This document shows, in pieces, positions 36,007 through 44,380 of a stretch of 64,000 bases of DNA. The stretch spans positions 248,001-312,000 of the forward strand of contig NZ_BAAFZV010000002.1 in NCBI RefSeq assembly GCF_045866565.1. Direction: 5' to 3'. The DNA is from Cognatilysobacter claricitrinus. GTDB lineage: Bacteria > Pseudomonadota > Gammaproteobacteria > Xanthomonadales > Xanthomonadaceae. The notes under the pieces were generated by a model that was not told the DNA's origin, did not search any database, and saw only the letters and a program-made list of their open reading frames with translations. Position numbers and translations under genes: made by a program. Each line of letters begins with the position of its first letter. The first letter of the stretch is position 1.

Positions 36007-37539
36007 TCAGAGATCGAACTTGATGCCCTGCGCCAGCGGCATCGAATCGGAGTAGTTGATCGTGTTGGTCTGGCGGCGCATGTAGGCCTTCCACGCGTCC
36101 GAACCCGACTCACGCCCACCGCCCGTTTCCTTCTCGCCACCGAACGCGCCGCCGATCTCCGCACCGGACGTGCCGATGTTGACGTTGGCGATGCCGCAGT
36201 CCGATCCCCATGCCGACAGGAACTGCTCGGCGGCCTTGAGGTTGGTGGTGAAGATGGACGACGACAGACCCTGCGGCACGGCGTTCTGCAGTTCGATAGC
36301 TTCGTCGAGCGTCGAATACTTCATGACGTAGAGGATCGGCGCGAACGTCTCGTGCTGGACGATGGCCGCATCGTTGGTCAGGCCAGTGACGATCGCGGGC
36401 AGCACGAAGTTGCCCGGGCGATCGAGCGCGGTGCCGCCCGTGGCGATGGTGCCGCCGGCGGCCTTTGCCGCGGCGATCGCGTCGAGATAGGCCTGCACGC
36501 CATCGCGCGAATTCAGCGGACCCATCAGGTTGGACGGATCGGTCGGGTCGCCAATCTTGGTCTCGACCTGCCTGTACGCGGTGACGAGCTTGGCCAGCAC
36601 GTCGTCATAGATCGACTCGTGCACGAACAGGCGGCGCGTGGTGGTGCAGCGCTGGCCGGCGGTGCCGACGGCGCCGAAGACAATGGCGGGAATCGCGAGC
36701 TTCAGGTCAGCCGTCGGGTCGACGATGATCGCGTTGTTGCCGCCGAGTTCCAGCAGCGAACGACCCATGCGGCGCGCGACGCGCTCACCGACCATGCGGC
36801 CGACCTTGGTCGAACCGGTGAAGCTGATCAGCGCGACGCGGTTGTCGTCGACGAACTGCTGCGCGAGGTCGGAGCCGGCGTCGTTGAACAGGAAGAAGAT
36901 GTCCGGGAAACCGCCGGCCTTCAGCGCGTCGTTGCAGATCTTCATCGACGCGATCGCCGAAAGCGGAGTCTTCGGCGACGGCTTCCAGATCGAGATGTCG
37001 CCGCACACGGCCGCGACGAACGAGTTCCACGCCCACACCGCGACCGGGAAATTGAACGCCGAGATGATTCCGACCAGGCCGATCGGGTGCCACTGCTCGT
37101 ACATGCGGTGGCCGGGGCGCTCGGAATGCATGGTGAGGCCGTAGAGCTGGCGCGACAGGCCGACGGAGAAGTCGCCGATGTCGATCATCTCCTGCACTTC
37201 GCCGTCGCCCTCGGCCTTCGACTTGCCCATCTCCAGCGCGACCAGCGTGCCGAGCGCGTCCTTGTTCGCGCGCAGCGCATCCGCGCAGAGGCGGATCGCT
37301 TCGCCGCGACGCGGCGCCGGCACCGTGCGCCACACCTTGAACGCCGCCTGTGCGCGTTCCACGATCGTGTCGTAGTCGTCCTGCGACGACGCGTGCACGC
37401 GCGCGAGCACATTGCCGTCGGTGGGGCTGACGGACTCGAGCACGCCGGCGTCGCGCGTGGTCGACCACTCGCCGCTGCCGATGTACGTGCCGGATTCCAG
37501 CTCGGTGAGGCCGAGGGCGGTGAGGACGGGGTGGGTCAT
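36007..37539 (-). CDS. amaB: ALDH7-type semialdehyde dehydrogenase (AmaB)
   Basis: This 510-residue NAD-dependent dehydrogenase resembles the ALDH7/antiquitin branch. That branch oxidises alpha-aminoadipate semialdehyde (piperideine-6-carboxylate) in lysine catabolism. Key segments are ISAFNFPVAVWAWN for cofactor binding, LELGGNNAIIVD with the general base, and GTAGQRCTTTRR with the catalytic cysteine. The ending GGAFGGEKETGGGRESGSDAWK is also typical of this branch. The ATG at 37539 is preceded by GGAG. It lies just upstream of the DUF4190-pyrD-murB operon (9-bp gap to the DUF4190 start), so read-through is likely. No other lysine-catabolism gene is in the window. Confidence 0.88.
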   Translation of the reverse strand: MTHPVLTALGLTELESGTYIGSGEWSTTRDAGVLESVSPTDGNVLARVHASSQDDYDTIVERAQAAFKVWRTVPAPRRGEAIRLCADALRANKDALGTLVALEMGKSKAEGDGEVQEMIDIGDFSVGLSRQLYGLTMHSERPGHRMYEQWHPIGLVGIISAFNFPVAVWAWNSFVAAVCGDISIWKPSPKTPLSAIASMKICNDALKAGGFPDIFFLFNDAGSDLAQQFVDDNRVALISFTGSTKVGRMVGERVARRMGRSLLELGGNNAIIVDPTADLKLAIPAIVFGAVGTAGQRCTTTRRLFVHESIYDDVLAKLVTAYRQVETKIGDPTDPSNLMGPLNSRDGVQAYLDAIAAAKAAGGTIATGGTALDRPGNFVLPAIVTGLTNDAAIVQHETFAPILYVMKYSTLDEAIELQNAVPQGLSSSIFTTNLKAAEQFLSAWGSDCGIANVNIGTSGAEIGGAFGGEKETGGGRESGSDAWKAYMRRQTNTINYSDSMPLAQGIKFDL

Positions 37540-37629
37540 CGTGCTACTCCATGATCAGCCATCGCATGCGGCCCGGGCGACGTGATGTCGGCATAGGCTG
37601 CAGGCGCGGCAAGGCGGCGAGGGTTCCTG

Positions 37630-37706
37630 TGGCGGCCCCGACACGATTCGAACGTGCGACCTTCCCCTTAGGAGGGGGACGCTCTATCCAGCTGAGCTAC
37701 GGGGCC
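37630..37706 (-). tRNA. tRNA-Arg (anticodon CCU)
   Basis: The minus strand folds into a full cloverleaf. The acceptor pairs GGCCCCG with CGGGGCC, the D stem is GCTC/GAGC, and the anticodon stem TCCCC/GGGGA holds the loop CTCCTAA (anticodon CCT). The T loop is TTCGAAT. The CCA end is encoded (37630-37632). It reads AGG codons, which are rare in such a GC-rich genome. Confidence 0.96.
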
Positions 37707-37784
37707 CCAAGCGGCGGATTTTCGCACGGACGCGGACTGTGCCGGTAATCACACCACGTGCCGGCCGCGTGGACGATGGCCCGC

Positions 37785-37814
37785 TTGGCAGGACCGCCGC
37801 CGTGCCGCTACACT
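37785..37814 (+). promoter_or_regulatory. Predicted promoter of the tRNA-Ala gene
   Basis: TTGGCA (37785-37790) and TACACT (37809-37814) with an 18-bp spacer lie 14 bases before the tRNA, as expected for a tRNA promoter. Confidence 0.6.
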
Positions 37815-37828
37815 GCGCGTCCTTTCGT

Positions 37829-37904
37829 GGGGCGGTAGCTCAGCTGGGAGAGCGTCGCGTTCGCATCGCGAAGGTCAGGGGTTCGATCCCCCTCCGCTCC
37901 ACCA
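37829..37904 (+). tRNA. tRNA-Ala (anticodon CGC)
   Basis: A full cloverleaf is visible: acceptor GGGGCGG/CCGCTCC including the alanine identity pair G3-U70, and D stem GCTC/GAGC. The anticodon stem TCGCG/CGCGA holds the loop TTCGCAT (anticodon CGC), the T loop is TTCGATC, and the CCA end is encoded. It reads GCG codons. Confidence 0.97.
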
Positions 37905-37913
37905 CGAAAACTG

Positions 37914-37944
37914 AAAACGGCGCCCTCGGGCGCCGTTTTTTTTT
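37914..37944. terminator. Intrinsic terminator after tRNA-Ala
   Basis: An 8-bp stem (37918-37925 with 37928-37935) is followed by nine T residues and preceded by four A residues. It ends the tRNA transcript and may also serve rnd on the opposite strand. Confidence 0.9.
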
Positions 37945-37959
37945 GCGCGAAGCGGCGGC

Positions 37960-39090
37960 TCAGCGCGGGCCGAGCAGCGGTGCAAGCGTCGCTTCCAGCT
38001 GCTCGCGACGCCAGCCGTCGAGCGACTCCGGCCATTCACCCGTGTCGAGCAGCGGTTCCAGCATGCGGCGCGAGGCCAGCACCGCATCGGCGACCCCGAG
38101 CTCGGCCGCGCGCTTCGACACCGCGTCCTGCAGCGCCTTGATGCGACTTTTGTCGCGACGCTCGGCCTGCGTCGCATCCGGCGCGTCGGCTTCGTCAGGG
38201 AGTGGCGTCACCAGCGCGGTCCAGATTGCGTCCACGAGCTTGCGCGGTCCCTTGGGATGCGCGCGGATGGCTTCCGCGACAGCCTCGCGATCGGTGGGTT
38301 CGGGGCGGGCGAGGGCGGCGGCGAGTTCGTTGTCGAGCACCCAGCTGCGCGGCAGGTCGGCGACGCGTGCATGCGCGTCGCGCCAGCGCAGCAGGCGGAG
38401 CAGTCGCGCCTGGCCGTCGCGGTCGAGGAACTGCGCGCTGCGCATGGAGACGTGCGGCCAGCGATCGACCGGATCTTCGATTGCCAGCGCGACGGTGCGC
38501 GCCATGTCGGCATCCAGCCAATCACGGCGACCCAGCGCCTCGAGTTTCGCGACCAGCGTGTCGTACAACTCGAACAGATGCGCGACGTCCTCCGCGGCGT
38601 ACTGCAGCTGCGACGCCGACAGCGGGCGACGCATCCAGTCCGAGCGCGTCTCGCCTTTTTCCAACGCGACGCCGGTGATTTCGGCGACCAGCTTCTGATA
38701 ACCCAATCCCGATCCGACGCCCGCGAGCGCCGCGGCGGCCTGCGTGTCGAACAGCGGTCGCGGCACTTCGCCGCAGGTTTCGCGCAGCGCGATCAGGTCC
38801 TCGCTCGGGCTGTGCATGATCTTCAGCACCGACTCGTTAGCGAGCAGCGGCGCGAGCGCTTCGTTCATGCCCGGCACCAACGGGTCGACGAGCAGGATCT
38901 CGATGTTGCCGTCGTCCCGCGGCAGCGCGATCTGCACCAGCGCGAGCTTCGGCCAGTAGGTGCGTTCGCGGACGAATTCGGTGTCCAGGCCCACGCGCGA
39001 GGGCGGCGAAGCGAGGCGCGCGCGGAGTGCGTCGGGCGTATCGATCCAGTGGGCCAAGACGGGTGCCGGGTTTGCGGGAGCGGGCGACAA
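37960..39090 (-). CDS. rnd: Ribonuclease D
   Basis: RNase D is a 3'-5' exonuclease that trims tRNA precursors. The 376-residue protein has the DEDDy catalytic motifs DTEFVRE, HSPSEDL and YAAEDV within residues 35-175. A C-terminal HRDC domain (about 210-295) follows. The start is uncertain. No ATG precedes the exonuclease core, and both TTG codons at 39090 and 39057 are possible; the second gives an N-terminus AHWIDTP close to that of known RNase D proteins. It stands next to two tRNA genes, which is suggestive but may be chance. It is divergent from the SUMF1-like gene. Confidence 0.92.
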   Translation of the reverse strand: MSPAPANPAPVLAHWIDTPDALRARLASPPSRVGLDTEFVRERTYWPKLALVQIALPRDDGNIEILLVDPLVPGMNEALAPLLANESVLKIMHSPSEDLIALRETCGEVPRPLFDTQAAAALAGVGSGLGYQKLVAEITGVALEKGETRSDWMRRPLSASQLQYAAEDVAHLFELYDTLVAKLEALGRRDWLDADMARTVALAIEDPVDRWPHVSMRSAQFLDRDGQARLLRLLRWRDAHARVADLPRSWVLDNELAAALARPEPTDREAVAEAIRAHPKGPRKLVDAIWTALVTPLPDEADAPDATQAERRDKSRIKALQDAVSKRAAELGVADAVLASRRMLEPLLDTGEWPESLDGWRREQLEATLAPLLGPR

Positions 39091-39140
39091 TAGCCTACTT
39101 TCCGTGGACCCGGCGGCAGCGGCCGCAGGCAGGAGGCGTC

Positions 39141-40994
39141 TTGCGCACGAAGGCCCGGACGAGGCTCGCGAAGGCCGTCGCGATGTATGCCGCGATGGGC
39201 GTCGTGGTGCTCGTCGGCGGGTGTCGTGACGACCGCGATTCGGCGCACGCGAAACCGCGCACCGCGCCGACCGTGACCGTCGGCGACGCCGATGCGCGCC
39301 TGCCGGCGTGGAAGGCGCCGCACATGGACGTCGACCGCCGCAATGCGCAGGCGCTCGCGAAGCAGGCCGACGACGCGCTCGCCGCGGGTCGATTCGCCGA
39401 CGACGACGCCTCGTCGCTGCCGATCTTCATGGCGCTGCGCGACTACGAGCCCATGCGCGCGCGCGCCGAAGCGGGCGTCGACCACTCGATCGCCGGACTG
39501 GTGCTGCAGGCGCGCGAAACGCTGGCGGCGATCGACGACGATCCCGACGCGCTCCAGCGCGTGCGTCATGCGGCGTCGGTGCTGCGCGTGGTGGCGCTGG
39601 ATCGCCCGGACGTCGAGCGTTTCCTGCAGCAGGTCGATCGCGTCGAGGATGGGCAGCGCTACAGCGAGCGCGGCGAAGCCGAGCTCGCGCAGGGTCGCAT
39701 CGGCGAGAACGGTGGCGACGGGGCGATCGCATGGTTCCGCCGCGCGCTTGCGCTGCGCGCGACCGACGCGCGCGCGCGCCAGGGCCTCGCCGCCGCGGAA
39801 AGCGCGTTGATCCGGAGGGCCGAGGACGCGTCGGCGCGCGAGGACTACGCGGGCGCCGAGCACTGGCTGGTGCTCGCTGGTCGCGTGCGGCCGCAGGCCG
39901 ACGTCGTCGCCGAGGCGCGCGCACGCATCGCGTTCGAACGCGCGGCGCGCATCGGCGAGTTGCGGGATGCCGGCATCACCGCGCTCGCCGAGCCGCGCCG
40001 CGGCATTGAAACCGCGCGTGGCTATCTCGCGCACATCCTGCGCATCGCGCCGGCCGCGGACCCCACCGCGGCGGAGCTGCGCCGGCGCATCGACTTCGCC
40101 GTCCACTACGGGCTGTTCCAACCCGGCCAGCGGTTCACCGATGGCCTGCAGGGCGGTGGACGGTCGCCGACGATGGTCGTCATTCCGTATGGCGATTTCA
40201 CGATGGGTGCGGCGCCCGGCGAACAAGGCGCGACGGACGCCGAACGCCCGACGCGCGCGATCCATTTCGAACGCGGCCTCGCTGTGTCGATGACCGAAGT
40301 GACGGTCGGCCAGTTCCGGCGTTTCGTCGAGGCGACGCGCTATCGGTCGCGTTCCGTGCGCCGTGGCTATTCGATCGCCTACGACCTGCGCAGCGGCAAC
40401 TTCGTGCGACGCGGCAACGTCGACTGGCAGCACGACTATCTCGGTCGCCTGGCCGCGGACGATCTGCCGGTCGTGCACGTCAGCGCGAAGGATGCGAGCG
40501 CGTACGCCGAGTGGCTCGCGCAGGAAACCGGGCATCGCTATCGCCTGCCGAGCGAGGCCGAGTTCGAATACGCCGCGCGCGCGGGATCGAAGGCGGCGTA
40601 TCCCTGGGGTGCGGGCACGCCGCCCGCCGGCGCGGGGAACTTCACCGGGCAGGGCGACCGCTCTCCGACCGGACGCGCATGGCAGAACGCGTTCACCGGT
40701 TATGCGGACGGCTCGTGGGGGCCGACGCCGGTCGCGCACTACGCCGCTGATCGATTCGGTCTTCACGACGTCACCGGCAATGTCAGCGAGTGGGTGGCGG
40801 ACTGCTGGCATTCCAGCTACCGGCGCGCGCCACGCGACCAGCGGGCCTGGTTCAACCCGGGCTGCAGGCAACGCGTGTTGCGTGGCGGTTCCTGGGCGAG
40901 CGCGCCGGCGCAGGCGCGGTCGGCCTGGCGCAGTGGGCTGGACGCCGACACCACGAACGCGCGCATCGGCTTCCGGGTGGTGCGCGACCTCTGA
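39141..40994 (+). CDS. SUMF1/FGE-like domain lipoprotein
   Basis: This protein of about 617 residues begins with a lipoprotein signal (lipobox LVGGC, Cys28). A helical, alanine-rich region (about 60-330) resembles repeated tetratricopeptide-like helices. The C-terminal domain (about 340-617) is of the formylglycine-generating-enzyme type: GDFTMGA, MTEVTVGQFRRFV, YRLPSEAEFEYAARAG, NVSEWVADCW and RVLRGGSW. The two active-site cysteines of true FGE normally follow the GGS motif and are missing here (GGSWASAPAQARSAW), so it is probably not a sulfatase activator. I use the TTG at 39141 because AGGAGG lies four bases upstream. The protein is likely periplasmic and membrane-anchored. Its role is unknown; some relatives act in protein modification or scaffold roles. 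Confidence 0.8.
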   Translation: MRTKARTRLAKAVAMYAAMGVVVLVGGCRDDRDSAHAKPRTAPTVTVGDADARLPAWKAPHMDVDRRNAQALAKQADDALAAGRFADDDASSLPIFMALRDYEPMRARAEAGVDHSIAGLVLQARETLAAIDDDPDALQRVRHAASVLRVVALDRPDVERFLQQVDRVEDGQRYSERGEAELAQGRIGENGGDGAIAWFRRALALRATDARARQGLAAAESALIRRAEDASAREDYAGAEHWLVLAGRVRPQADVVAEARARIAFERAARIGELRDAGITALAEPRRGIETARGYLAHILRIAPAADPTAAELRRRIDFAVHYGLFQPGQRFTDGLQGGGRSPTMVVIPYGDFTMGAAPGEQGATDAERPTRAIHFERGLAVSMTEVTVGQFRRFVEATRYRSRSVRRGYSIAYDLRSGNFVRRGNVDWQHDYLGRLAADDLPVVHVSAKDASAYAEWLAQETGHRYRLPSEAEFEYAARAGSKAAYPWGAGTPPAGAGNFTGQGDRSPTGRAWQNAFTGYADGSWGPTPVAHYAADRFGLHDVTGNVSEWVADCWHSSYRRAPRDQRAWFNPGCRQRVLRGGSWASAPAQARSAWRSGLDADTTNARIGFRVVRDL

Positions 40995-41016
40995 CGTCGC
41001 AATCGGGAGTTCATTG

Positions 41017-41946
41017 ATGCGCATCGATCCGTTGGGACAGGGCGCCGGCATGCAGCGTCGCGGCTTCGGCTTCGGCGCGATCCGCTGGGTGATCCTGCTC
41101 GGCTTCGCGATCTACGCGGTCGTGTCGTGGATGGGCAGCGCGCAGAAGGATCCGTACACGGGCGAAACCGCGCACTACGGCGCGTCGACCGACGAGGAGG
41201 TCGACCTCGGCACGCAGGCCTTCCAGCAGGTCGTCGGCGATGCGCAGTCGCAGAACGCGCTGATGCCGGCCGACGCGCAGGTGAGCCAGCAGGTGCGTGG
41301 CATCGCCGAGCGCCTGATCAAGCGCGTGCCGGACGTGACGCAGGACCTCGCCGCGGCGAACGGCACGCCGGCGCCCGAGAACTACAAGAACTTCCAGTGG
41401 GATGTCGCGGTCATCCAGTCCGACGAGGCCAATGCGTTCTGCCTGCCCGGCGGCAAGATGGCGGTCTACACCGGACTGATTCCCATCGCGCAGAACCAGG
41501 ATGCGATGGCGGTTGTGATGGGCCACGAAATCGCGCATGCGCTGCTGCGCCACGGCTCGCAGCGCATGGCGCAGCAGAAGCTCGTCGAAATGGGGCAGAT
41601 GGCGGCGGGCGTGGCGCTCGGCGGCATGGATCCGAACCAGCAACGCGCGGTGATGGGCGCGCTCGGCGCCGGCGCGCAGTACGGCTTCATCCTGCCGTAC
41701 AGCCGAAACCACGAGGCGCAGGCCGACCAGGTCGGATTGATGCTTGCCGCGGCCGCGTGCTTCAACCCGCACGAGGCGATTCCGCTGTGGCAGCGCATGG
41801 AGCAGCTCGACGGCGGTGGGCGTCCACCGGAGTTCGCGTCGACGCACCCGGACCCGGAAAACCGCATCGCCCACCTGCAGCAGCTGATGCCGCAGGCGGA
41901 GGCGTTCTACCAGAAGTTCTGCGGCACGGCGGCGCCCGCGAAATAA
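41017..41946 (+). CDS. M48-family zinc metalloprotease, membrane-anchored
   Basis: This 309-residue protein has one N-terminal membrane segment (about residues 20-40) and a peptidase M48 domain. The zinc motif HEIAH is at 170-174 and the third ligand region is NHEAQADQVG (231-240). The substrate-side segment NAFCLPGGKMAVYTGLI (about 139-155) is typical of BepA/LoiP/YcaL-like proteases that act on outer-membrane proteins in the periplasm. The ATG at 41017 has GGGAG upstream. It follows the SUMF1-like gene by 22 bp on the same strand, so the two are probably co-transcribed. It is convergent with phaR. Confidence 0.9.
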   Translation: MRIDPLGQGAGMQRRGFGFGAIRWVILLGFAIYAVVSWMGSAQKDPYTGETAHYGASTDEEVDLGTQAFQQVVGDAQSQNALMPADAQVSQQVRGIAERLIKRVPDVTQDLAAANGTPAPENYKNFQWDVAVIQSDEANAFCLPGGKMAVYTGLIPIAQNQDAMAVVMGHEIAHALLRHGSQRMAQQKLVEMGQMAAGVALGGMDPNQQRAVMGALGAGAQYGFILPYSRNHEAQADQVGLMLAAAACFNPHEAIPLWQRMEQLDGGGRPPEFASTHPDPENRIAHLQQLMPQAEAFYQKFCGTAAPAK

Positions 41947-41952
41947 GCGAAA

Positions 41953-42008
41953 GGCCGCTCGCGCGGCCCCGGGGAATCGCCAGTCAGCGAAGGCCGCTTT
42001 CGCGGCCT
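41953..42008. terminator. Two related hairpins between convergent genes
   Basis: GGCCGC/GCGGCC with loop TCGC (41953-41968) and AGGCCGC/GCGGCCT with loop TTTC (41991-42008) lie between the M48 gene and phaR. They share the motif GCGAAAGGCCGC or GCGAAGGCCGC and probably end both transcripts, although T tracts are lacking. Confidence 0.5.
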
Positions 42009-42016
42009 CGTCGGGA

Positions 42017-42493
42017 TTACTTCTGCGTCTCGCTCTTGCGCGCGGTGGGCGCGCCCATGCTGCCTGCGAGGTTGTGCTGGAAGTCCTTCCACATCTGCAG
42101 GTTGCGCTCGGTGAGCTGGTTCATCAGCGTCCACGGCGTCTGGCCCAGCAGGCCGCCCATCTGCGTGCGGAACTGCTGCTGCTGGTCGAGGAAGACCTGC
42201 ATCGACTTCTCGAGGTAAGTGGCCATGAAGCCCTGCATCGAGTCGCCGTAGAAACGGATGATCTGGCTCAAGAGCTGCGTGGACAGCAGCGGTTCGCCGT
42301 CCTGCTCGTGCTCGGAAATGATCTGCAGGAGCACCTGGCGGGTGAGGTCGTCGCCCGAGCGCGCGTCCCGCACTTCGAACTCCTCGCCATCGATGATGAG
42401 CTGGCGAACGTCCTCAATCGTGATGTAGCTCGAGATTTCCGTGTCGTAGAGCCGTCGATTGGGATACTTCTTGATGACACGCGGAGAAGCCAT
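42017..42493 (-). CDS. phaR: Polyhydroxyalkanoate synthesis regulator PhaR
   Basis: PhaR is a DNA-binding repressor that also binds polyhydroxyalkanoate granules and controls phasin genes. The 158-residue protein has the N-terminal PHB/PHA accumulation regulator domain (residues 4-65; RVIKKYPNRRLYDTEIS and YITIEDVRQLI). A second domain (about 68-110, LSTQLLSQIIRFYGDSMQGFM) follows, and the tail contains glutamine-rich FLDQQQQF. The ATG at 42493 lies downstream of phaB in the same direction with a 112-bp gap. No PHA synthase (phaC) or phasin gene is in this window, so the pathway cannot be judged complete. Confidence 0.94.
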   Translation of the reverse strand: MASPRVIKKYPNRRLYDTEISSYITIEDVRQLIIDGEEFEVRDARSGDDLTRQVLLQIISEHEQDGEPLLSTQLLSQIIRFYGDSMQGFMATYLEKSMQVFLDQQQQFRTQMGGLLGQTPWTLMNQLTERNLQMWKDFQHNLAGSMGAPTARKSETQK

Positions 42494-42605
42494 CTGCAGA
42501 ACACCGGAAAGCAGGATGTCCCGAGAATGACGCAGTGCGGCAGGCCACGCAACTACGCGCCCCGGAGCGGCCAGCCCGGCCGGCTGACCGCTTCAGTGGC
42601 CGGCG

Positions 42606-43346
42606 TCACCAGCCCATGTACTGGCCGCCATTCACCGAGAGATTGGCGCCAGTGATCCAGCCCGCCTCGTCCGGAATGAAGAACGACACCGCGTACGCGA
42701 TCTCTTCGGGCGAGCCCAGGCGGCCCGTCGGGATCTGCTGGATGATCTTGTTGCGCACCTCTTCCGGAACGGCCATCACCATGTCGGTGCCGATATAGCC
42801 GGGCGAGACGGTGTTGACGGTGATGCCGAAGCGCGCGTTCTCCTGCGCGAGCGAAATCGTGAAGCCGTGCATGCCGGCCTTCGACGCCGCGTAGTTCGCC
42901 TGGCCGTACTGGCCCTTCTGGCCGTTGATCGAGCTGATCTGGATGATGCGGCCCCACTTGCGTTCGCGCATGCCGTCGATCACCGGGCGCGTCACGTTGA
43001 ACACCGAGCCCAGGTTCGTCGCGATGACTTCGTTCCACTGCGCGGGCGTCATCTTGTGAAACGTCGTGTCGCGGGTGATGCCGGCATTGTTGACGACGAT
43101 TTCGACCGGACCGAGCGCGCCTTCGATTTCGCGCACCATCGCCTCGCACTGCGCCGGGTCGGAGACGTCGGCCTTCGAAAGGTGCACCTCGATGCCCTTG
43201 TCGCGCAGCTTCTGCTGCCAGGCGCGAGCCTTGGCCTCGTCGCGGTAGTTCGTTGCGACCCGATGGCCCTTGTTGGCGAGGCTTTCGATGATCGACGTTC
43301 CGATGCCACCGGTGCCACCGGTGACCAGTGCTACGCGACTTTGCAT
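42606..43346 (-). CDS. phaB: Acetoacetyl-CoA reductase
   Basis: This 246-residue short-chain dehydrogenase reduces acetoacetyl-CoA to (R)-3-hydroxybutyryl-CoA with NADPH, feeding polyhydroxybutyrate synthesis. The cofactor motif TGGTGGIG is at residues 9-16, NNAG at about 87-90, the catalytic serine in QISSINGQKGQ, and YAASK with Tyr and Lys near 152-156. The segment GQYGQANYAASKAGMHGF is strongly typical of PhaB rather than FabG. It lies upstream of phaR and 56 bp downstream of gluQ, all on the minus strand. The start MQSRVALVTGG is unambiguous. Confidence 0.94.
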   Translation of the reverse strand: MQSRVALVTGGTGGIGTSIIESLANKGHRVATNYRDEAKARAWQQKLRDKGIEVHLSKADVSDPAQCEAMVREIEGALGPVEIVVNNAGITRDTTFHKMTPAQWNEVIATNLGSVFNVTRPVIDGMRERKWGRIIQISSINGQKGQYGQANYAASKAGMHGFTISLAQENARFGITVNTVSPGYIGTDMVMAVPEEVRNKIIQQIPTGRLGSPEEIAYAVSFFIPDEAGWITGANLSVNGGQYMGW

Positions 43347-43402
43347 GAGTTGCTCCGTGCCGGCGCGACGTGCGCCCTCTGTCCGATTCTAGGCACGAAG
43401 CT

Positions 43403-44275
43403 TCAAGCGCGTGTTGCGATGCGCGGGATTTTCGCGGGATCGAACGCGGCGACTGCGCGGTCCAGCCAATCGCGCGGCGTCTCGTCGCTTGAATGTTGCA
43501 GTGCAACCTGACCCAGCGCCTGCCATGCGCGCTGCAGCGCGGCCATCGGATCACGTGGGTCGACGGGATTCGACGCCAGTGATTTCGAGAGCTTGCGGCC
43601 TTCATCGTCGATCACTACGGGCAGGTGCGCATAACCGGGCGTCGACAGGCCCAGCGCGCGCTGCAGCAGGATCTGGCGCGGCGTTGAATCGAGAAGGTCG
43701 GCGCCGCGCACGACGTGCGTGATGTTCTGCGCCGCATCATCGACGACCACGGCGAGCTGGTACGCCCACAGCCCGTCCGCGCGACAGAGCACGAAGTCGC
43801 CGACCTCGACATCGACATCCTGCACCTGCGGGCCGAGCAGGTCGTCGTCGAAGCGCACGCGCGTGCCGTCGGCGACGCGCAGGCGGACCGCCGGGCTGCG
43901 ATGCGCGTCGGGCGCGCGAACGCAGGCGCGATGCACGCCGTCCGTCCCGGCGAGATCGCTGCGACTGCACCAGCACGGGAACGCGAGGCCGCGGTCGGCC
44001 AGGTCTTCGAGCGCCGTCCGGTAGAACGCGTCGCGATCGCTCTGGAATTGGATGGCTTGGTCGGCGTGCAGCCCGAATGCCTTGAGCGCATCCAGCTGGC
44101 GCTGCGCGGCGCCCGGCACTTCGCGCGGCGTATCGACGTCTTCCACGCGCACGAGCCACCGCCCGCCAGCGCGTCTCGCGAACAGCCAGCTGCCGAGCGC
44201 AGCGAGCAGCGAACCCGCGTGCAGGTCGCCGGTGGGCGAGGGCGCGAACCGGCCGCGATATCCGCTGCCCGTCAT
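43403..44275 (-). CDS. gluQ: Glutamyl-Q tRNA(Asp) synthetase
   Basis: GluQ (YadB) is a truncated glutamyl-tRNA synthetase that attaches glutamate to the queuosine base in tRNA-Asp. The 290-residue protein has only the catalytic half. It carries the HIGH-like GRFAPSPTGDLHAGSLLAAL (residues 7-26), the zinc-site cysteines CWC and a third in HRACVR, and the KMSKS-like GRKLSKS. No anticodon-binding domain is present, which sets it apart from GltX. The ATG at 44275 gives the standard beginning; the longer open frame upstream is antisense to htpX. It is divergent from htpX. Confidence 0.94.
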   Translation of the reverse strand: MTGSGYRGRFAPSPTGDLHAGSLLAALGSWLFARRAGGRWLVRVEDVDTPREVPGAAQRQLDALKAFGLHADQAIQFQSDRDAFYRTALEDLADRGLAFPCWCSRSDLAGTDGVHRACVRAPDAHRSPAVRLRVADGTRVRFDDDLLGPQVQDVDVEVGDFVLCRADGLWAYQLAVVVDDAAQNITHVVRGADLLDSTPRQILLQRALGLSTPGYAHLPVVIDDEGRKLSKSLASNPVDPRDPMAALQRAWQALGQVALQHSSDETPRDWLDRAVAAFDPAKIPRIATRA

Positions 44276-44380
44276 GCGTGTGAAGCGCTGCTGGCCGCCG
44301 CGAAGCCGGGGGATTGAAAAGCGGCCGTGAACGCGCCACGTTGAAGGCGACGTAACACCCTTCCGCGGATTCTCGACGCC

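Noticed and set aside
37630..37904. tRNA pair as an integration site for a mobile element
   Set aside because: Both tRNAs are complete, no integrase or repeated tRNA 3' end is nearby, and the flanking genes are core genes.
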